From: Hepatobacter sp965661165
Lineage (GTDB): Bacteria > Pseudomonadota > Alphaproteobacteria > Holosporales > Hepatobacteraceae
Direction: 5' to 3'
Assembly: GCA_965661165.1 (NCBI GenBank)
Contig: CBFICL010000027.1
Span: 1-15,892 of the forward strand
Length of the DNA stretch: 15,892 bases
Under the pieces are notes generated by a model. The model made no database searches and was not told where the DNA came from. It saw only the letters and a list, made by a program, of their open reading frames with translations. Position 1 is the first letter of the stretch; every line of letters begins with the position of its first letter. The position numbers and the translations under genes were made by a program. This document shows, piece by piece, positions 6,508 to 14,461 of this stretch.

Positions 6508-7275
6508 TTATGTCTTTGAGGATGACGAAGCAGAATCTGAGGACACAGGGTCTGAAAGTGCAGAATCTGGAGAACCCGCTTTTGAGGAGGTAGCATCCAC
6601 CTTTTCTGCCCCCCCTGCCCCGCCAGGAGAAGCGTCGCTGAGAGAAGAGCCCTCCGCATCATCCCACAAGAGATCATCCGCCTCTGCGTTATCGGGCAAC
6701 GTGTCACCGTCCAGCGCATCCTCCACAGACGCACCCGCGACCGGCGCCGCTTGCTCGCCCTCAACAGAGGATGAGGCAGAAGCCTTGGGGTTGCGCGCCT
6801 CTTCTTCCAAAAGATCAGCTTCACCCACGGTTTTTGCCACCACAAGACGAATCGCCACCGACACATCGGGGTAAAGCTGGATCGTACACGTGTGGATCCC
6901 CACCTTTTTCACAGGGTCCACCAAAGCCACCATGGTGGCTTTGATGCCGTGAATGCCTTTTTCAGACAAAGCATTTACAATGTCTTTTACGCTGATAGAG
7001 CCATACAGTTGACCGACTTCCCCAGCGGAACGAATAAACACCAAAAACATGTCTGCCAGGCTTTTTTGCCTTTCCAAGGCTTCATCGTAGAGCGCCTGGT
7101 TTTGGGCCTCTAAACGTTTGCGTTCGCGCTCAAAATACGCCATGTTGTCTTTGGTGGCGCGCAAGGCCATCTTTTCCCGCAACAGAAACGTGGAATACCC
7201 CCGCTTCACCGAGCACACCGCGCCCATCACACCCAGGTTTTTGATATTTCTCAACAATACGACATCAATTCTCAT
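6508..7275 (-). CDS. rplI: Ribosomal protein bL9 with long acidic/Ser-rich tail
   Basis: 255 residues against about 150 for a minimal L9 and roughly 190-200 in many alphaproteobacteria. The N-terminal rRNA-binding domain (1-50) is recognisable from LRNIKNLGVMGAV, and a long connecting helix (about 42-75) follows. The C-terminal domain (to about 150) contains GQLYGSISVKDIV and IQLYPDVSVAIRLVV. The otherwise well-conserved GYxxNFLxxxGLA signature reads GYSTFLLREKMA here: one residue shorter, without the Asn, and Gly replaced by Lys. The last 100 residues or so are low-complexity Ser/Ala/Asp/Glu (ending SSDSASSSSKT). It is the last gene of the rpsF operon, 6 nt after the upstream membrane-protein gene, so probably translationally coupled. 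Confidence 0.95.
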   Translation of the reverse strand: MRIDVVLLRNIKNLGVMGAVCSVKRGYSTFLLREKMALRATKDNMAYFERERKRLEAQNQALYDEALERQKSLADMFLVFIRSAGEVGQLYGSISVKDIVNALSEKGIHGIKATMVALVDPVKKVGIHTCTIQLYPDVSVAIRLVVAKTVGEADLLEEEARNPKASASSSVEGEQAAPVAGASVEDALDGDTLPDNAEADDLLWDDAEGSSLSDASPGGAGGAEKVDATSSKAGSPDSALSDPVSSDSASSSSKT

Positions 7276-7281
7276 TTTTCT

Positions 7282-8199
7282 CTACCCATCTAGACGTTTT
7301 CTCAATCCAATCACAGGCTCCACAAGCCCCAAAATCGCCGCAAACAGCAAGGGCAGCACAAACACAATGGACAAGCCCAGCACAACGTGAAAAATCACCG
7401 GCGTCCTCCAATAGGAAAACACAGACCTCAGCGTTAACAAACCGTCTATCACAAACACAGACGACAACACAAGGAACATGTTCATCCACATCATTTTTTC
7501 CACCCAAAAGGTGCCCAAAAAAAGCGTGCTCAAGAAGAGAACATAAAAAACCGGCGGCACCTGCCAGTCTTGGAAAGACAGTGCAACCCACGGCTGCTTG
7601 ACATAGCGCTTGACCCAGTGGGCGGCAAAAAACAAATTGAGCCACAGTGTGAAGAACCAAAACAAAGCCACCACAGCCGGGAAATACGGCCAAAGACGCA
7701 CAATGCCCAAACGCTGTTTTTCAGACAAAGAGCGCGACACAAGCGGCATAATATCATCCAAACTCACCTGAATGTAGGAAAACAAAAAAGCCAACACGCA
7801 GGCAAAGGCCACCCACAGATACACAACTTTCACCTCAAAAGGATAATTTTCTATGAGGCGCGTCCGTGACGCTGATCGACGTCCCCGCGGCTTTGTACGC
7901 ACAAGCAATGCCAGCAGGGCCGGCAGGAAACACAAGATCAGGAAACATAAGGTATGATAGGCCGAGCCAAAAAAGAGCAAAAATAAAGCGCCTACGGCAG
8001 AGGCCACAAAAAAGTCTTCGTCAGATTTACCGCACACCAAAAACAGCAAAGGCACCGGCGACAGCGTCAAAAAAAACAGCCCCAGCGGTGAATAAAGACC
8101 GACACTTAAAAAGATAGCCCCCAACAGGCCCGCAGCCATACTTTGACGATGCGTATGAACAAAACTGATAAAACTGTTGGGAGTCTTTTTCGGGTTCAC
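7282..8199 (-). CDS. Polytopic membrane protein, DUF2232-like
   Basis: 305 residues with about eight hydrophobic helices. These lie roughly at residues 20-42, 45-58, 64-80, 83-100, 127-145, 172-195, 213-232 and 270-295, with basic loops such as RTKPRGRRSASRTR after the fourth. No catalytic motif is visible. An uncharacterised membrane protein (DUF2232/YybS-like) is commonly encoded between rpsR and rplI in alphaproteobacteria, which, with the topology, is the basis for the call. The start is GTG 8199, supported by GGAGGT five nucleotides upstream. It ends 6 nt before rplI and starts 48 nt after rpsR, clearly inside one operon. Confidence 0.8.
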   Translation of the reverse strand: MNPKKTPNSFISFVHTHRQSMAAGLLGAIFLSVGLYSPLGLFFLTLSPVPLLFLVCGKSDEDFFVASAVGALFLLFFGSAYHTLCFLILCFLPALLALLVRTKPRGRRSASRTRLIENYPFEVKVVYLWVAFACVLAFLFSYIQVSLDDIMPLVSRSLSEKQRLGIVRLWPYFPAVVALFWFFTLWLNLFFAAHWVKRYVKQPWVALSFQDWQVPPVFYVLFLSTLFLGTFWVEKMMWMNMFLVLSSVFVIDGLLTLRSVFSYWRTPVIFHVVLGLSIVFVLPLLFAAILGLVEPVIGLRKRLDG

Positions 8200-8247
8200 A
8201 ACACACCTCCGTCTATCTGTATGCTCACGTTGGATGCACGCACGCCA

Positions 8248-8511
8248 TCAATCGATAACATAAGGCAAAAGAGCCAAAAAACGTGCCCTCTTAATCGCCA
8301 ACGCCAGTTCACGCTGCCGCTTGGCAGTGACAAACGTTAAACGCCTGGGCATAATCTTGCCTCGCTCTGTTAAAAAACGTCTTAACAGCTTCGTATCCTT
8401 AAAATCGATGGGATCTTGGCTCCCCTCAAAAGGACATACACGCGAACGCTTAAAAAACCCACGCACTTTTTGTGCAGGCCTTTTTTCTTGTGACTGTGAC
8501 TCCATAGACAC
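8248..8511 (-). CDS. rpsR: Ribosomal protein bS18
   Basis: 87 residues, normal for S18, a small basic protein of the 30S platform that pairs with S6. Family features are CPFEG near residue 27, DFKDTKLLRRFLTERGKI in the middle, and PRRLTFVTAKRQRELALAIK followed by RARFLALLPYV at the end. Start choice: AAAGGAG directly abuts the ATG at 8517, too close for initiation, whereas GTG 8511 is 6 nt away and ATG 8505 is 12 nt away; GTG is preferred. The ribosome-binding site overlaps the end of rpsF (stop at 8523), so expression of S18 and S6 is coupled. Confidence 0.96.
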   Translation of the reverse strand: MSMESQSQEKRPAQKVRGFFKRSRVCPFEGSQDPIDFKDTKLLRRFLTERGKIMPRRLTFVTAKRQRELALAIKRARFLALLPYVID

Positions 8512-8522
8512 CGACATCTCCT

Positions 8523-9083
8523 TTAGATTGTTTCTTTATGTGTGGGCGCCGCAACGTCCGACACGTCCTTGGCCTTATCGTCTAAAGAGGCTGAGGCATC
8601 GCCAGAGGTGGCACCGGAAGATGTCCCACTTGAAGACGTCGCACCAGCAGACGCTGAAGGCGAGCCCCCCGAAGAGGCACGGGATGTAGATGCCGCAGGA
8701 CGAGAAGAAGAATCTTGGCGAAACTGCGCCTTTCCAAACTGCTCACGATTCGCATGGGATTTGGCGAGCACAGAAGGCTTTTGCCCGAACTCTTCCACAC
8801 GTATGTTGAGAAAGCGGATAACATCTTCAGAAACGCGGAGCTTTCTTTCCAACTCCTCCAAAGACCCTGGCTTGGTTTCCACATCAAAGATGATAAAATG
8901 AGCGCGGTTGTTTCGTTTGACGGGATACGCAAGCCCCAAAAGCCCACAATATTCCACAGACACAACCTGTCCCCCTTTGCCTTCAATGGCGGTCTTAAAG
9001 CTTTCTTGAAGCTCGGACACATGGGACGTAAGCACATCTTGACGGATCAAAATGACAAACTCATAGCGCGCTAACTGAGACAC
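8523..9083 (-). CDS. rpsF: Ribosomal protein bS6 with Ser/Ala-rich tail
   Basis: 186 residues. The core S6 fold occupies about residues 5-100: LARYEFVILIRQD, the KTAIEGKGGQVVSVEYCGLLGLAYPVKR-type middle (strand and loop), NRAHFIIFDVETKP, then EDVIRFLNIRVEEF. A bridge, KPSVLAKSHANREQFGKAQF, follows. The final 60 or so residues are a Ser/Ala/Gly/Thr-rich low-complexity tail (SSGTSSGATSGDASAS) ending in a mixed charged segment. Alphaproteobacterial S6 often has a C-terminal extension, but usually charged rather than Ser-rich. The start is taken as GTG 9083, ten nucleotides after AGGAGG; the in-frame ATG codons at 9122 and 9107 lie before that site and would place it inside the gene. First gene of the rpsF-rpsR-membrane protein-rplI operon. 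Confidence 0.96.
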   Translation of the reverse strand: MSQLARYEFVILIRQDVLTSHVSELQESFKTAIEGKGGQVVSVEYCGLLGLAYPVKRNNRAHFIIFDVETKPGSLEELERKLRVSEDVIRFLNIRVEEFGQKPSVLAKSHANREQFGKAQFRQDSSSRPAASTSRASSGGSPSASAGATSSSGTSSGATSGDASASLDDKAKDVSDVAAPTHKETI

Positions 9084-9143
9084 AACAATAAATCCTCCTG
9101 GTTTCATAAGCCAAAAAATCATTTTCTGGCAAGGACACCCCTT

Positions 9144-9172
9144 AAACTATCAATTTTTTCCAAAGGCGTAAA
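9144..9172 (-). promoter_or_regulatory. Candidate promoter for the rpsF operon
   Basis: On the minus strand TTTACG (9172-9167) and TAGTTT (9149-9144) are 17 nt apart, about 60 nt before the GTG of rpsF. The match to the consensus is moderate at -35 and weak at -10. The position in the divergent rpsF/def region supports it. Confidence 0.25.
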
Positions 9173-9180
9173 GACCCATA

Positions 9181-9209
9181 TTGACTTAGCGCACCCCTGC
9201 ACGTAATCT
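9181..9209 (+). promoter_or_regulatory. Candidate promoter for def-fmt
   Basis: TTGACT (9181-9186; five of six consensus positions) is followed after 17 nt by TAATCT (9204-9209; three of six). This places transcription start near 9216, about 36 nt before the def ATG. Confidence 0.4.
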
Positions 9210-9251
9210 TGGCTTCGTTGGGTTTTTGCGTGTGAGGCTTGTTTCTCGCTG

Positions 9252-9791
9252 ATGTCTATTCTTCCCGTCCTTCAAGAGCCAGATGCACGGTTAAGGCAAA
9301 TCTCACAATCTGTGAGCACCGTTGACGACCGTGTACGCACCCAGATTCGCGATATGCAAGACACCCTTCAAGATCAACAAGGCTTGGCACTTGCGGCACC
9401 TCAGGTGGGCATCTTAAAACGCATGGTCGTCTATGATCAACAGTTGCTTTTTCCTGACAAAGACATAGATCCTGCTGAACGCTTTTTATGCATGATCAAC
9501 CCCATCATTGAGAGAAAGTCTGAGGACACCTATGATCTTGAGGAAGGTTGCCTGTCTGTACCTGAATTGCGGATCAACGTCGCCCGCGCCCAAACCATTC
9601 AGGTCACCTTTTTAACCCCTGACGGCCATGAAAAAACCATCCAGGCCACAGATCTGTTCGCTGTGTGTATTCAGCACGAAATTGACCACTTAGACGGTGT
9701 ATTGATGATTGACTATCTCTCCCCCCTCAAAAAAAACATAACGCAGCGTAAACTGTTAAAAATCAAACGACGCCAACAAGAAGACAGTTAG
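9252..9791 (+). CDS. def: Peptide deformylase
   Basis: 179 residues. It removes the formyl group from the N-terminal Met of nascent proteins using a bound metal ion. All three motifs are present: motif 1 GLALAAPQVG (44-53), motif 2 EGCLSVP with metal ligand Cys100, and motif 3 QHEIDHLDG with ligands His142 and His146 and catalytic Glu143 (equivalent to E. coli Cys90, His132, His136, Glu133). Motif 1 has Ala46 where the second Gly of GxGLAAxQ is usual. The C-terminal basic segment (KRKLLKIKRRQQ type) is normal. The start ATG lacks a strong ribosome-binding site (GTGAGG is about 14 nt away). It is paired with fmt 16 nt downstream in the usual def-fmt order. Confidence 0.97.
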   Translation: MSILPVLQEPDARLRQISQSVSTVDDRVRTQIRDMQDTLQDQQGLALAAPQVGILKRMVVYDQQLLFPDKDIDPAERFLCMINPIIERKSEDTYDLEEGCLSVPELRINVARAQTIQVTFLTPDGHEKTIQATDLFAVCIQHEIDHLDGVLMIDYLSPLKKNITQRKLLKIKRRQQEDS

Positions 9792-9807
9792 CAACGGAGC
9801 CCCCCTT

Positions 9808-10785
9808 GTGATGCACCAAGATCCCCCCCAAACAACCGTGGTCTTTATGGGGACCCCGGATTTTGCTGTACCGGCTCTTGAAGCCCTTCTTGAGGGTCCT
9901 TACCATGTGCGCGGGGTTTTTACCCAAAAGCCCAAACCCAAAGGACGGGGCCTGTCAACCCAAGCCTCTCCGGTGCACCAATTGGCCAAGGCGCGCCACC
10001 TCCCGGTATGGACGCCCCAACGCTTTGATGAAGAGGCCTTAGATGTGCTGACAGGCCTGGCGCCTGACCTGATCCTTGTGGCTGCGTACGGTTTTCTCTT
10101 ACCAAAAGATGTGCTGGAGCTTCCTCCCCTTGGGTGTGTCAATGTTCATGCCTCTCTTCTGCCACGCTGGCGGGGCGCCGCACCCGTGCATCATGCACTG
10201 TTGGCAGGCGATACAGAGACGGGCATTACCTTGATGTATATGGACCAAGGCATGGACACCGGCGACATGATTGCCACCCAAACCGTGCCCATTGTACCTC
10301 ACACCACAGCGGCCGGCCTCACACATAGCTTGGCCCTCGCCGGCAAAGACCTGCTCACCCATGTCTTGCCCACGATCATCCGAAAAGAAAATGTACGCAA
10401 ACCTCAACCCACGCACGGCATCACCTATGCCCCCAAAATCACGCCTCAAGATCACCTGATCAATTGGCACCAGCCGGCTACGTTCATCGAGCGCCAAATA
10501 TGCACCTTCTCCCCCAAAGCTTTTTTCACCACAAAAGATGGCAAACGTTTTCGCGTATTAACGGCCACAGCCCACCCCCGCACCCACGCTGAAAAGCCCG
10601 GCACTATTATGCAAGATCCCTTGTGTGTGGCCTGTGGTGAGGGGGGGCTCACACTAGACGTGCTGCAGCCCGAAGGAAAAAAGAAAGCTGATGGCGCCAG
10701 CATCGCCCGGGGCTATGCCCACTGTTTTTCTCAAGGCACTGTTTTACCCACAGATGACCTGTCTAAGACGTCCATGAGCGGCTAG
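9808..10785 (+). CDS. fmt: Methionyl-tRNA formyltransferase
   Basis: 325 residues. It transfers a formyl group from 10-formyl-tetrahydrofolate to initiator Met-tRNA. The N-terminal formyltransferase domain has VVFMGTPDFAVPALEAL and the active site NVHASLLPRWRGAAP, with Asn112 and His114, and MDQGMDTGDM with Asp150 (E. coli Asn106, His108, Asp144). The C-terminal tRNA-binding domain begins around TYAPKITPQD (about 210) and includes the RQICTFSPKAFF region. Either GTG 9808 or ATG 9811 can start it; CGGAG lies 8 or 11 nt upstream. Its end overlaps the end of the convergent MFS gene by 23 nt. truA, which often follows fmt, is absent here. Confidence 0.97.
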   Translation: MMHQDPPQTTVVFMGTPDFAVPALEALLEGPYHVRGVFTQKPKPKGRGLSTQASPVHQLAKARHLPVWTPQRFDEEALDVLTGLAPDLILVAAYGFLLPKDVLELPPLGCVNVHASLLPRWRGAAPVHHALLAGDTETGITLMYMDQGMDTGDMIATQTVPIVPHTTAAGLTHSLALAGKDLLTHVLPTIIRKENVRKPQPTHGITYAPKITPQDHLINWHQPATFIERQICTFSPKAFFTTKDGKRFRVLTATAHPRTHAEKPGTIMQDPLCVACGEGGLTLDVLQPEGKKKADGASIARGYAHCFSQGTVLPTDDLSKTSMSG

Positions 10786-11986
10786 AAGGAAACATTTCAC
10801 GACACCCTTTTTCTTTAAACACAAGAAAACAAACCAACGCCGCCACCCCGAATGCCAAGAAAATAATCTCAATCACAAGCGCGGGCGCAAAAAGATCACT
10901 TGAGAAAAAGCTGCCCATGGTGCTGCCAAACATTTGCCCTATACCCAAAAAAGAGGACAGATTTCCTGAGTATTGAGGTTTGTGGCGTTTCATAATCAGC
11001 GTCACACAAATAGCATTAAAAATGGATGTGGTGGCCCCAAAAATCATCATGAAGCCAATGTAAAACATATAGGAAGGATAAAACATCAGCAAAAGCCAGT
11101 TACAGGCCAACGCAGTCAAATTCAACCCGCAACAGTAAAAACACATTTTAATAGGATGAAAGTTCCATCCCCAAATGGTTTGAAAAAGACCACCAAAAAA
11201 AGTGCCCATGGGAAAAGCAAACATGGCACAAGAAAGAACCAGACCTTTAAGAGAGAAGAAGTAATGAAAAATCCACGGTGATGAGGGAATAAAGATGAAG
11301 AAACAAAAATAAGACAATGAGCTTGCCAACAAAAGCAGCATGGTAAAATGGTCTTTAAAAAACAAGCCGTAGCTTGACAAAACCTCACCAAACGTGGCTC
11401 TGACCGTACAAAATGATTTTTTTGTCAAAAAAACAAACACAAAAACGAACAACGCCCCTGAATAAAAGGCAAGAAAGAGGAAGGGCGCATCCCACCCAAA
11501 GCGACTTACCAACAGATCGCCCACAAAAGGAGAAATCCCCGCACAAAAGGGAATCACCGTTAAAATAAGAGCAATCATGCGGTTGAGCTGGGCCCCTGTA
11601 TATATGTCGCGACACGCAGCGCGCACCACAATCAGTCCCGCACCAGATGAAAATCCCTGAAAAAAGCGGCCGATCAACACTGTTTCAATATAAGAGGCCC
11701 AGTAACACAAAAGAGAGGAAATGAAAGCAAGACCAACGCTGATAAGTAGGGTGTTTTTTCGTCCTAAGCGATCAGAAATAGGGCCCCAAAAAAACTGGCA
11801 AAGAACCGACCCCATCATGGCGGATGTCACTGTCCATCCGACAACATGAGGCGTGCTTTGAAAGTGAACCACCATGGCTGGCAAAGAAGGAACAGATGCC
11901 ATCGTGACCACGACACCCAAGGAGGACATAAGCCCTAAAAAAAGATGAAAAATCAATGACGAAGCCTCCAGCCTCATGATGCACAT
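10763..11986 (-). CDS. MFS transporter, Bcr/CflA-like drug efflux
   Basis: 407 residues, twelve predicted membrane helices, the standard MFS size. Between helices 2 and 3 lies motif A, GPISDRLGRKNTLL. Helix 4 and the loop after it read RFFQGFSSGAGLIVVRAACRDIY, the pattern typical of the Bcr/CflA (DHA1) group, which export drugs or small metabolites with proton antiport. The C-terminal half is unusually rich in Phe, Cys and Met (CFYCCGLNL, SYFCFFIF). The substrate cannot be told. The start at ATG 11986 (or ATG 11977) lacks a clear ribosome-binding site. The gene follows mrdA on the same strand after 112 nt and its 3' end overlaps fmt on the other strand. Confidence 0.9.
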   Translation of the reverse strand: MCIMRLEASSLIFHLFLGLMSSLGVVVTMASVPSLPAMVVHFQSTPHVVGWTVTSAMMGSVLCQFFWGPISDRLGRKNTLLISVGLAFISSLLCYWASYIETVLIGRFFQGFSSGAGLIVVRAACRDIYTGAQLNRMIALILTVIPFCAGISPFVGDLLVSRFGWDAPFLFLAFYSGALFVFVFVFLTKKSFCTVRATFGEVLSSYGLFFKDHFTMLLLLASSLSYFCFFIFIPSSPWIFHYFFSLKGLVLSCAMFAFPMGTFFGGLFQTIWGWNFHPIKMCFYCCGLNLTALACNWLLLMFYPSYMFYIGFMMIFGATTSIFNAICVTLIMKRHKPQYSGNLSSFLGIGQMFGSTMGSFFSSDLFAPALVIEIIFLAFGVAALVCFLVFKEKGCREMFPSSRSWTS

Positions 11987-12098
11987 CGCCCGATGATAAA
12001 ATAAAAAGACATTCTCACAGCAAGAACCACCCCCTGAAGATCTTTTTAGAGAAGAGTAATGTATTCACCACCTCTTCGTCTACATCAAACATGCCTTT

Positions 12099-13931
12099 TT
12101 ATGCATCTAAATCTTGGGCATAGCTCAAAACATCGCGTGCAACAACAGCTGCGACGGATCCACCTCCCCCATGCTCAACCACACAACACACAGCATATTT
12201 CGGTATCTGCTGATTTTGCCCCTGTGACCTAGGCTCTGACACGGGACCGTACCCCACATAAAGACCATGGTCTCGCTCTTCCCAGCGGCGCTCACTGGTT
12301 TTTTTCACCCCTTGTGCGCGCTCGGATAGGCTGATGCGACAAACCTGACTTGTCCCTGTTTTGCCAGCCATACGCTTGCGTGGGTCTGTAATACGCCATC
12401 TAAAGGCTGTGCCTCTTGGGCTATTGACAACATCAAAAAGAGATTTTTGCACAAACTTGAGATGATCTGGCGACACATTCATAGGCTCAAAATGAGGCGG
12501 ATTTTCTGACTTAAGATAAGAGGGTACCACCTTCACCCCACTGGCTGTGCGTGCGGCCATCAGAGCCATCTCAAGAGGGGTAGACAACATATACCCTTGA
12601 CCAATAGACATGAGGATTGTATCGCTGACCAGCCACGATCGGCCCTTAACGGCCCTTTTCCAGCCAGGCGTGGGCACAAGCCCTGTGCGCGTATTGCTCA
12701 GAAAATGCTCCGGCAGCGGCATGCCCAGCCCAAACTCTTTTAACACATTTTGCATATGCGCAGAACCCAATTTAAGAGCCAACTCATACATAAAGACATC
12801 ACAAGAACGCACCACCGCATCATGAGGCGAAACAAGCCCATGCCCGCCCCACTTGTGTGTCCAGCAGTGATACTTATGCCCTCCAAACATCATAACACCC
12901 ACACAGGGTATATAGGTGTTTTTTTTCACCACATTCTGTTGCAACGCCGCCAAGATAAACAACCCCTTGATGGTGGAGCCTGGCGCATAAAGACCATTTA
13001 ATGCCTTGTTCACAAGCGGTTTGTAGGGATTGTTATTAAGCGAACCCCACAGACGCCTTGTGAGCCCTGAGGCAAACACATGGGGATCAAAGCTGGGATG
13101 AGACGCCATGGCCAGTATGTCTCCCGTGGCAATATCCAACACCACAATAGATGCGCTTTCATAGTGGGCAATACGTTCAGCCGCATACTGTTGAAGAGGC
13201 GCTGACAGTGAGAGGCGCACCTTTTTCCCGGGCTCGGCCTCGTGCCGCTGGGTCACACGCACCACATGACGCTTGGCGTTTAATTCAAGAATCTCTGCGC
13301 CTTCGCGCCCATGCAGCACAGACTCTAGCGCAAGTTCTACCCCTTGCTTGCCAATTTGTATGCCAAAAGCCCGCGGGAGAGCGTAAAGGACCTCTTCTGA
13401 TTTATTCGGTACCCCCACATACCCCAGGATATGGGCAGCTTTCTCAGCCAAAGGATATGCACGCACATAATCAGGCACCACGGACAAACCTTCATATTGG
13501 TCCATATTTAGCTCAAGGCGCGCCACCTCCTCCCACGAAAGATTAGATTTGATGGTCAGAGGGCTGAGATGTTGTGCAGGTTTTTTCTGCACCAAACGAT
13601 ACAGCGCGTTTATATCCACACCGGAAAGATCAATCAAAGAACCCAGGGGCCGTATGAGTTTTGCCAGTTGAGCCTGGTTTTGGACCACCCCCACCAGACG
13701 AAACCCCAGCTTATTATTGGCCAACACCAACCCGTTGCGATCCAAGATTTCACCCCGCTGAGCCGGCAATGGACGCACCACAATACGATTATTCTGAGAA
13801 AGGGTTTCATATTGACCGCGCTGGATCACTTGAAGACGGTAGAGCGGGTAAATCAACAGCACAACCAAGCCTACCTGGAGGCTACCCAGAAGGAATATGC
13901 GCCTGGTGATACGATAGAAATGATCACTCAT
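12099..13931 (-). CDS. mrdA: Penicillin-binding protein 2 (elongation-specific transpeptidase)
   Basis: 610 residues, a normal size for class B PBP2. One membrane helix near the N-terminus (about 13-30) anchors it; the pedestal domain (about 50-230) contains RPLPAQRGEILDRNG. The transpeptidase domain has all three catalytic motifs: Ser319-Thr-Ile-Lys322 (in APGSTIKG), Ser376-Cys-Asp (SxD, as usual for PBP2), and Lys524-Thr-Gly (GKTGTSQV). It cross-links peptidoglycan during cell elongation together with RodA and the Mre complex. The ATG overlaps the mreD stop (ATGA at 13931-13928) and has no strong ribosome-binding site, so translation is coupled. The rodA gene that often follows is not here; an MFS gene is. 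Confidence 0.96.
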   Translation of the reverse strand: MSDHFYRITRRIFLLGSLQVGLVVLLIYPLYRLQVIQRGQYETLSQNNRIVVRPLPAQRGEILDRNGLVLANNKLGFRLVGVVQNQAQLAKLIRPLGSLIDLSGVDINALYRLVQKKPAQHLSPLTIKSNLSWEEVARLELNMDQYEGLSVVPDYVRAYPLAEKAAHILGYVGVPNKSEEVLYALPRAFGIQIGKQGVELALESVLHGREGAEILELNAKRHVVRVTQRHEAEPGKKVRLSLSAPLQQYAAERIAHYESASIVVLDIATGDILAMASHPSFDPHVFASGLTRRLWGSLNNNPYKPLVNKALNGLYAPGSTIKGLFILAALQQNVVKKNTYIPCVGVMMFGGHKYHCWTHKWGGHGLVSPHDAVVRSCDVFMYELALKLGSAHMQNVLKEFGLGMPLPEHFLSNTRTGLVPTPGWKRAVKGRSWLVSDTILMSIGQGYMLSTPLEMALMAARTASGVKVVPSYLKSENPPHFEPMNVSPDHLKFVQKSLFDVVNSPRGTAFRWRITDPRKRMAGKTGTSQVCRISLSERAQGVKKTSERRWEERDHGLYVGYGPVSEPRSQGQNQQIPKYAVCCVVEHGGGGSVAAVVARDVLSYAQDLDA

Positions 13932-14461
13932 CGAGAAAAAGACTCAATACAGGCAGATTTAACCACAAAAACCACGAGAGGATAGCTGACCACCAAAAAA
14001 AACCAAGACCAAAATACAGGCATCAATGATCCCGCCCACCCCATCAGATAGAAAGCGAAGAACATCACGACCGTATAGAGGCATAGCGTCATGGCAAACA
14101 AGAACCACTGCATAGAAAAAGAGCTTTTTGCTAAGAGCGGTGCCTGACTTTTAGCGATCAACAAAAAGAGAACGCACTCCAGAAAAGTGGCCCCAAAAAA
14201 ACGAACGAACAAAATATCGAAAAAAAGCCCTAAAATAAAAAGGAATATCAAAGAAATGTGTGCCTGGCGGCGCGCTGACCAATAAAAAAGCAAACTGTGA
14301 TAGAGCGAGGGAAAAGGCGCGAAGGTGATCAGCCCCCCCAAAGGCCCTACAAAACACAGAAGAAACAGGGTGTAAAACACCGTATGATGCCACCAAAACA
14401 ACCATCGGCGCGATGGCACCTGTAGATGCATATCCTGTACACCCTCAATGCTTAAAAGCAT
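13928..14461 (-). CDS. mreD: Rod shape-determining membrane protein MreD
   Basis: 177 residues from the first ATG; about five membrane helices with few charged residues, as in MreD. Sequence conservation is low in this family; the assignment rests on topology, size and the position between mreC and mrdA. Recognisable elements are a GLFFDILF segment (the GLxxD pattern of helix 3) and PLGGLITFAPFPSLYHSLLF (the loop and helix before it). Start choice: ATG 14461 overlaps the mreC end by 17 nt with AGGA about 10 nt upstream; ATG 14431 (protein starting MHLQVPSRRW) is the alternative. MreD links MreC to the MreB filaments. Confidence 0.88.
   Translation of the reverse strand: MLLSIEGVQDMHLQVPSRRWLFWWHHTVFYTLFLLCFVGPLGGLITFAPFPSLYHSLLFYWSARRQAHISLIFLFILGLFFDILFVRFFGATFLECVLFLLIAKSQAPLLAKSSFSMQWFLFAMTLCLYTVVMFFAFYLMGWAGSLMPVFWSWFFLVVSYPLVVFVVKSACIESFSR

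Noticed and set aside
6329..6874. Plus-strand 181-residue Ser/Glu-rich open frame opposite the L9 tail
   Set aside because: The low-complexity GC-rich L9 tail keeps the opposite strand open; the frame also runs into ychF and has no ribosome-binding site.
8542..8901. Plus-strand acidic open frame opposite rpsF
   Set aside because: Antisense of the Ser/Ala-rich S6 tail and of the conserved S6 core.
12000..12098. Possible terminator or promoter between mrdA and the MFS gene
   Set aside because: GAAGAG/CTCTTC arms exist with a 15-nt loop but no T tract, and the TATCAT hexamer has no -35 at proper spacing.
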